The notes under the pieces: model-generated
Database searches by the model: none
What the model saw: the letters and a program-made list of their open reading frames with translations, nothing else
Told to the model about the DNA's origin: nothing
Assembly: GCA_016284575.1 (NCBI GenBank)
Contig: JAEEPD010000079.1
Coordinates: 1 to 18,899 of the forward strand
Direction of reading: 5' to 3'
DNA: 18,899 bases
Origin: Bacillota bacterium
GTDB lineage: Bacteria; Bacillota; Clostridia; Peptostreptococcales; Anaerovoracaceae
Program-made: the position numbers and the translations under genes
Shown here: in pieces, positions 14,891 to 18,899 of the stretch
How positions within the stretch are numbered: position 1 is the first letter of the stretch
Layout: the number at the start of each line of letters is the position of its first letter

Positions 14891-16621
14891 ATGGCAAAGT
14901 GGTTCATCAGGGCCAGAGAAGAGGATCTGGTTAGAAATGATCTGGGCATTCCGCCCGCGATCGCTTTTATACTGAAAAGCAGAGGGATCTCCGAGGACAA
15001 AATGGAGGACTTTCTTTCCCCGCGCCCTAAAACCACATATGATCCATTCCTTCTTCCGGATTTCAGCCCCGCTGTGGACCTGATCCTTGAGGCCGCGGAA
15101 AAAGACGAAAGAGTATGCGTCTACGGAGACTACGACGCGGACGGCGTCACCGCTACCAGCGTGCTGGTGCAGGTCTTCAGCCGCATCTTTAAAAGCTTCG
15201 AATACTATATTCCCTGCCGCTTCACCGACGGCTACGGCCTCAACAAGGACGCGATCAGGAGCATCAGGGAACACGGAACGGACCTTCTAATAACCGTGGA
15301 CTGCGGCAGTACCTCAAGGGACGAGGTTGCCTATGCAAAGGAGCTGGGCATGAAGGTGATAGTCACAGACCATCACACCCCGAGCCCTGAGAATGCTCCG
15401 GAATGCCTTTTTATAAATGCCAAGCGGGAGGGCAGTGAATATCCTTTCCCCGAGCTCTGCGGCTGCGGCATAGCCTTCAAGCTGGCGCAGGGCATAGAGC
15501 GCAGGCTCTCCGCAAAGGGAGACAGCCGCTTCACCAAGAAGGACCTCTTCCCCCTGCTGGATCTGGTGGCCATAGCCACCGTGGCGGATGTGGTCCCCCT
15601 GGTGGACGAAAACAGAAGCCTGCTCAAATACGGGCTTGAATACATAAACCGCAGGACCAATGCGGGTCTTAAGACCCTGCTGGACTGCCTGGACAGCAGC
15701 GATACTGTGATCGATTCAGACAAGATAGCTTATCTCCTGGCGCCTAATATCAACGCCCTTGGACGCATGGGCACAGCCCGCATCTCCGCCGAGCTCTTCA
15801 GCGGCTATAAAAGCGACGGCAGCCCCGCAGGGGATCTGACCCTGCTGGCTTCCAAGATGGTGGAGAGCAACCGCCAGAGAAGAGAGGAGCAGGAAAAGGC
15901 CTTCGAGGTCTGCCAGAGAGTGCTTAAAAGCGAAGACTGCGGCGAGCTCTTTCCCGTGATCTACGCTGAAGGGGCCCATGAGGGCGTCACCGGCATAGTG
16001 GCCGGAAACCTCAAGGAAAGCCTCTACAGACCGGTCTGCATCGTCACTCCCTGCGAGGACGGAAACCTTAAGGGCACCGGAAGATCCATACCAAGCGTCA
16101 ATCTCTACGAAGCCCTGAGCAGCTGCAGCGAGCTCTTCCTCCGCTTCGGAGGACACGCGGGAGCCTGCGGCTTTTCCATCAGCCCCGAGAAAGTGGGTGA
16201 GCTGCGGAGCCGCCTTCAGAGCTATGTGAGCGGGCTTCTTGCGGAAAATTCCGAGCTGCTCTGCGAAAAGCTCTGCATAGAAAAGGAGCTCTGCGCCAGC
16301 GAGAAGAATCTGGAATTCGCCCGGCAGCTGGCTCAGCTGGAGCCCTATGGCGAGGCTAACGTGAGGCCTGTATTCTGCATCATGGATGCGGAGGTGGGTT
16401 GCGTACGCTACATGGGCTGCGACAATCAGCATCTTAAGTTCACCGCCAGGACCCACGACGGCATCTGGATAGACTGCGTCCTCTTCAGAAGGGCTGCAAA
16501 ATACGGGCCGCTGCTGGAAAAGGGCTGCAGGGTCAACATTGCGGGAGAGCTGAACATCAATCATTTCAACGGCTGCGATAAGCTGCAGCTCATTATCAGA
16601 GATATCAAAGGAGCGGACTGA
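14891..16621 (+). CDS. recJ: Single-stranded-DNA exonuclease RecJ
   Basis: Cytosolic 5'-to-3' single-strand DNA exonuclease used in recombination, mismatch repair and fork repair. The 576-residue length and motif order match RecJ: YGDYDADG with D80, D82 and D84, then DCGS, DHH at 160-162, a middle segment containing APNINALGRMG, DHHA1 with GGHAGACGFS (GGH at 420-422), and a C-terminal OB-like part ending in LQLIIRDIKG. The catalytic Asp and His are all present. The start has only a modest site (CAGG eight bases upstream), so it may be made at a lower level than its neighbours. The stop overlaps the next start by one base (TGATG). A repair gene here interrupts an otherwise cell-wall-related run. 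Confidence 0.96.
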   Translation: MAKWFIRAREEDLVRNDLGIPPAIAFILKSRGISEDKMEDFLSPRPKTTYDPFLLPDFSPAVDLILEAAEKDERVCVYGDYDADGVTATSVLVQVFSRIFKSFEYYIPCRFTDGYGLNKDAIRSIREHGTDLLITVDCGSTSRDEVAYAKELGMKVIVTDHHTPSPENAPECLFINAKREGSEYPFPELCGCGIAFKLAQGIERRLSAKGDSRFTKKDLFPLLDLVAIATVADVVPLVDENRSLLKYGLEYINRRTNAGLKTLLDCLDSSDTVIDSDKIAYLLAPNINALGRMGTARISAELFSGYKSDGSPAGDLTLLASKMVESNRQRREEQEKAFEVCQRVLKSEDCGELFPVIYAEGAHEGVTGIVAGNLKESLYRPVCIVTPCEDGNLKGTGRSIPSVNLYEALSSCSELFLRFGGHAGACGFSISPEKVGELRSRLQSYVSGLLAENSELLCEKLCIEKELCASEKNLEFARQLAQLEPYGEANVRPVFCIMDAEVGCVRYMGCDNQHLKFTARTHDGIWIDCVLFRRAAKYGPLLEKGCRVNIAGELNINHFNGCDKLQLIIRDIKGAD

Positions 16622-17841
16622 TGCTTAATATCAGAAAAGGACTTCTTGCCATACTTCTTATAGTGGCCCTTCTTGTGGGGGCGGGCGGAGTCCTGCTGTT
16701 TCAGGATCTGAACAAAGCCGGCGTCGTGGATGTCGGAAACACGGTGGAGATAACCAGGGCTGAGTACGACGATTATCAGCACCTTATAGACACCTTCGGC
16801 AAGGCTGATTCCATCAGGAATTACATACTGGACAATTACTACATAGAGCTGGATCCGGAGGAGATAACTGCCGGAATGTACTATGGCCTTTTCGATGCCA
16901 TAGGGGATCCCTACTCCTATTACATGAACCCCAGCGAGTATGCAAATTTCCAGATCAGCTCCACCGGGTCCTATTCAGGTGTGGGCATAACCATGAGCGC
17001 CCACGACAGCGGCTATGTGGTGGTGCAGAATCTGACAGAGGATGCTCCGGCTATAAGCAGCGGCCAGATAAAGGTGGGAGACTACATCTATAAGGTGGAC
17101 GGCACCGAGTATTCAGCCAAGGAGCTGGATCAGTGCGCGGCGGCGGTAAGAGGCAAGGCGGGGACCAAGGTCACCATAACCTTCCTCAGAGATGGTCAGA
17201 GCTTCGACGTTACTCTGACCAGAGCAAAGATCACCACCAAGACCGTAAAATACAGCATGATCGAGGGCGAGGACAAGATAGGATACATAAAGCTGTCCGG
17301 CTTTGAATCCGCTTCAGCTGCAGACTTTGCTGGAGCTCTTGCATGGCTCAAGGCCATGGGCGCCCAGTCCTTCGTTCTGGACCTTCGCGACAACCCCGGC
17401 GGTCTGGTGAGCGTCTGCGAGCACATAGCGGATCAGCTGATCGGTCAGGGGACCCTGTACTACACCGAGGATCACGACGGAAACAGAGAGTATTCCACCC
17501 TTAAGGCAGGCCGCACTGATCTGAAGTATGTGGTGCTGGTGAATGAAAACTCCGCATCCTGCTCCGAGATACTGGCGGCAGGCATACAGGACAACGATGA
17601 GGCGGAGCTGGTGGGAACAGTCACCTACGGCAAGGGCATAATCCAGTCCTCCAGCCAGCTTACGGACGGCAGCGCCATCAAGCTCACCATGTGGCAGTAT
17701 TTCTCCCCCGCAGGGAAACAGATACATAAAAATGGTGTAAGCCCCAATTATATAGTGGAACTTACACCTGAATGCTACGACGATGAAGGAAACCTTGTAA
17801 AGGACCTTCAGCTGGATAAGGCACTGGAGCTGCTGCGCTGA
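16621..17841 (+). CDS. S41-family C-terminal processing peptidase with PDZ domain
   Basis: Membrane-tethered serine protease of the CtpA/CtpB type that trims exported proteins at the C-terminus outside the cell. The 406 residues begin with a signal anchor (about 6-27). A short helical cap (LIDTFGKADSIRNYILDNYY) follows, then a PDZ domain (about 115-205), then the peptidase core. By alignment to the family, the catalytic Ser is S313 in NSASCSE, the Lys is K338 in TYGKG, and Gln342 follows, so the dyad is complete. The Cys after S313 replaces the usual Ala of SASASE. AAAGGAG lies seven bases upstream, inside recJ. Placement after the M23 gene suggests it may process cell-wall proteins, as Ctp proteases do elsewhere. 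It ends stop-to-stop against the convergent regulator gene, with no terminator. Confidence 0.95.
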   Translation: MLNIRKGLLAILLIVALLVGAGGVLLFQDLNKAGVVDVGNTVEITRAEYDDYQHLIDTFGKADSIRNYILDNYYIELDPEEITAGMYYGLFDAIGDPYSYYMNPSEYANFQISSTGSYSGVGITMSAHDSGYVVVQNLTEDAPAISSGQIKVGDYIYKVDGTEYSAKELDQCAAAVRGKAGTKVTITFLRDGQSFDVTLTRAKITTKTVKYSMIEGEDKIGYIKLSGFESASAADFAGALAWLKAMGAQSFVLDLRDNPGGLVSVCEHIADQLIGQGTLYYTEDHDGNREYSTLKAGRTDLKYVVLVNENSASCSEILAAGIQDNDEAELVGTVTYGKGIIQSSSQLTDGSAIKLTMWQYFSPAGKQIHKNGVSPNYIVELTPECYDDEGNLVKDLQLDKALELLR

Positions 17842-18135
17842 TCACTTGGCCAGCTTTTCCAGAATATCCTTATATGAGCCGTTTCCATAGTTGAGGCTTT
17901 TGTTGACTCTGCTTATGGTAGCGGCGCTGGCACCGGTCTCGGAGACTATGTAGCTGTAGGTCTTTCCCTCGCTCAGGAGCGTTGCTACCTGCCAGCGCTG
18001 GGATATGTCCTGCAGCTCTTTTATTGTCATGATGTCTTCAAAGAAACGGTAGCACTCATCTCTGTCCTCGAGGGACAGGATAGCGTCAAACAGCGCGTCT
18101 TTTGCCGCTGTCTGAAACTTAGATTCATTTGCCAT
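17842..18135 (-). CDS. TrpR-like YerC/YecD family regulator
   Basis: Small DNA-binding protein of the TrpR/YerC superfamily; the target is unknown in most bacteria. The ATG at 18135 (97 residues) has AAGGG nine bases upstream and is preferred over a TTG two codons earlier, which would be too close to that site. The protein is all helix. The core IMTIKELQDISQRWQVATLL followed by a helix-turn-helix (TYSYIVSETGASAATISRVNKSL) is the family signature. The last residues, YKDILEKLAK, are also typical. No Trp-pocket claim can be made. It is transcribed toward the peptidase gene and divergently from the phosphopantetheinyl transferase, with promoters that overlap, so it might regulate itself or that neighbour (inference). 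Confidence 0.9.
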   Translation of the reverse strand: MANESKFQTAAKDALFDAILSLEDRDECYRFFEDIMTIKELQDISQRWQVATLLSEGKTYSYIVSETGASAATISRVNKSLNYGNGSYKDILEKLAK

Positions 18136-18203
18136 TTTCAATTTCCCTTCTTAACATGTTCAGCGTATCGGTTTAATGGATCAGTTCGCTGAATTCTGTA
18201 AAC

Positions 18204-18232
18204 AGTATATCTATATTGGTACAATTTTGCAA
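18204..18232 (-). promoter_or_regulatory. Promoter of the YerC-like regulator gene
   Basis: On the - strand TTGCAA (18227-18232), a 17-base spacer and TATACT (18204-18209) form a good sigma-A-type promoter. The start would be near 18197, with a leader of about 60 bases. It overlaps the opposite-strand promoter of the transferase gene. Confidence 0.65.
18217..18225 (+). promoter_or_regulatory. Extended -10 promoter of the phosphopantetheinyl transferase gene
   Basis: TGGTACAAT fits an extended -10. Only a weak -35 is seen near 18197-18202. The start near 18232 would leave a leader of about 20 bases before the ATG at 18253, in which I see no clear ribosome site. Confidence 0.45.
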
Positions 18233-18252
18233 GCGGGCTTTTTAGCATATTT

Positions 18253-18899
18253 ATGAAGGTTTATTTACTGAAAAAAGACAGGGCCAGGGTGTATAAGAGC
18301 ACGGACATAGCGGCCCATATCCTGGAAACGGAGAAACCCTTCGGCTTCGGGCCGGAGGACATCAAGCTGACCCACGGGGAGAAGGGGGAGCCCTGTTTTG
18401 AGGCTGCGGACGGCGTCGGGCTGTTCGCGGCTCCTTCAGGTGACGCCCAGGCGTCGAAGCTGCCCCATATTTCGATATCGGATACCAGAGAGTGCTGGCT
18501 GGCGGTGCTTTCCCTGGAGCCGGTGGGCTTTGACGTGGAGGAGCAGAGCCGCAGACCGCGGCCGGCTTCGGTCAAAGCGCTGCACCCTTTGGAGCAGCAG
18601 TATCTGTCTCATCTGGAGACTGAAAGCAGCGAGTGGAGGGAGGAATTTCTTCACATATGGACCGCCAAGGAGGCCTACTCCAAGTTCTGCGGAGAGGGAC
18701 TTCGCATTGGCTTTTCCAGGTTTTCCGTGCTGGAGCCTGATCTGAGCTACTCAGAACAGGTGCAGTGCAGGGAGCATCCCGCTGCACACATGCACTTTGA
18801 AAGGACTGAGGGCCTGTGCCTCTGCCTTGCGGCTTCATCGCCATGTCCGGAGGGCTTTGAACTGAAGCGGCTGTACTATGCTGCGCCCTTTAAGGAGAG
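18253..18899 (+). CDS. 4'-phosphopantetheinyl transferase, Sfp type (3' end outside window)
   Basis: Cytosolic enzyme that moves the 4'-phosphopantetheine arm from coenzyme A to a Ser of carrier proteins, needed for fatty acid, polyketide or nonribosomal peptide synthesis. The frame opens with MKVYLLKK and stays open for 215 residues to the window edge. The metal and CoA motifs are GFDVEE (D94, E96) and WTAKEAYSK (W136, K139, E140, K144). An upstream HISISDTRECWLAVLS matches the HxSxSH-like strand of the family, though the usual second His is replaced. Sfp-type proteins are about 220-230 residues long, so only a few residues are probably missing. No strong ribosome site precedes the ATG, so the start is less sure than the family. 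No carrier protein or synthase gene is visible nearby. Confidence 0.9.
   Translation, partial: MKVYLLKKDRARVYKSTDIAAHILETEKPFGFGPEDIKLTHGEKGEPCFEAADGVGLFAAPSGDAQASKLPHISISDTRECWLAVLSLEPVGFDVEEQSRRPRPASVKALHPLEQQYLSHLETESSEWREEFLHIWTAKEAYSKFCGEGLRIGFSRFSVLEPDLSYSEQVQCREHPAAHMHFERTEGLCLCLAASSPCPEGFELKRLYYAAPFKE

Noticed and set aside
15716..16564. 282-codon open frame on the - strand within recJ
   Set aside because: It is antisense to the DHHA1 region of RecJ and has a low-complexity product without motifs.

Overview
The window looks like chromosomal DNA from a GC-rich member of the Clostridia (Bacillota), probably an anaerobe. Support for this comes from the rubrerythrin, the DnaE with an apparently intact PHP domain, the dnaE-ftsE-ftsX-M23 peptidase order, the YerC/YecD-type TrpR-like regulator and the purine-rich ribosome binding sites. 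I see no tRNA, rRNA, CRISPR array, insertion sequence or phage gene. Genes are tightly packed, and no gene-free stretch exceeds about 290 bases.

Left part (1-6510, + strand). The C-terminal part of a rubrerythrin ends at an intrinsic terminator. A likely four-gene operon follows and ends at a strong, probably bidirectional terminator. Its genes are: (1) a large protein with ten exact-length 46-residue Cys/His repeats; (2) a small MscS-type channel; (3) a radical SAM enzyme with a Cys-rich, SPASM-like C-terminus; (4) a membrane protein with a signal peptide, an outer domain, one membrane span, a cytosolic zinc ribbon and a Cys-Ala repeat tail. The last two genes are three bases apart. The predicted topology puts the Cys-rich tail in the cytosol, where a radical SAM enzyme could reach it. 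This enzyme-substrate pair is my best candidate for an undescribed system.

Middle part (6551-8372). A phosphoglucomutase/phosphomannomutase-family enzyme lies on the - strand, convergent with the first operon. A 289-base divergent spacer separates it from dnaE. The spacer holds a promoter for each direction, and a 15-base palindrome overlaps the dnaE -10 box.

Right part (8373-17841, + strand). A probable operon runs dnaE, ftsE, ftsX, M23 murein hydrolase with a coiled coil, recJ, S41 C-terminal processing peptidase. Overlaps are 4, 8 and 1 bases at three of the junctions. It mixes DNA replication and repair with FtsEX-controlled cell-wall cleavage and extracytoplasmic proteolysis.

End (17842-18899). 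A small TrpR/YerC-like regulator on the - strand abuts the peptidase gene stop-to-stop. Back-to-back overlapping promoters separate it from a 4'-phosphopantetheinyl transferase that runs off the window end.
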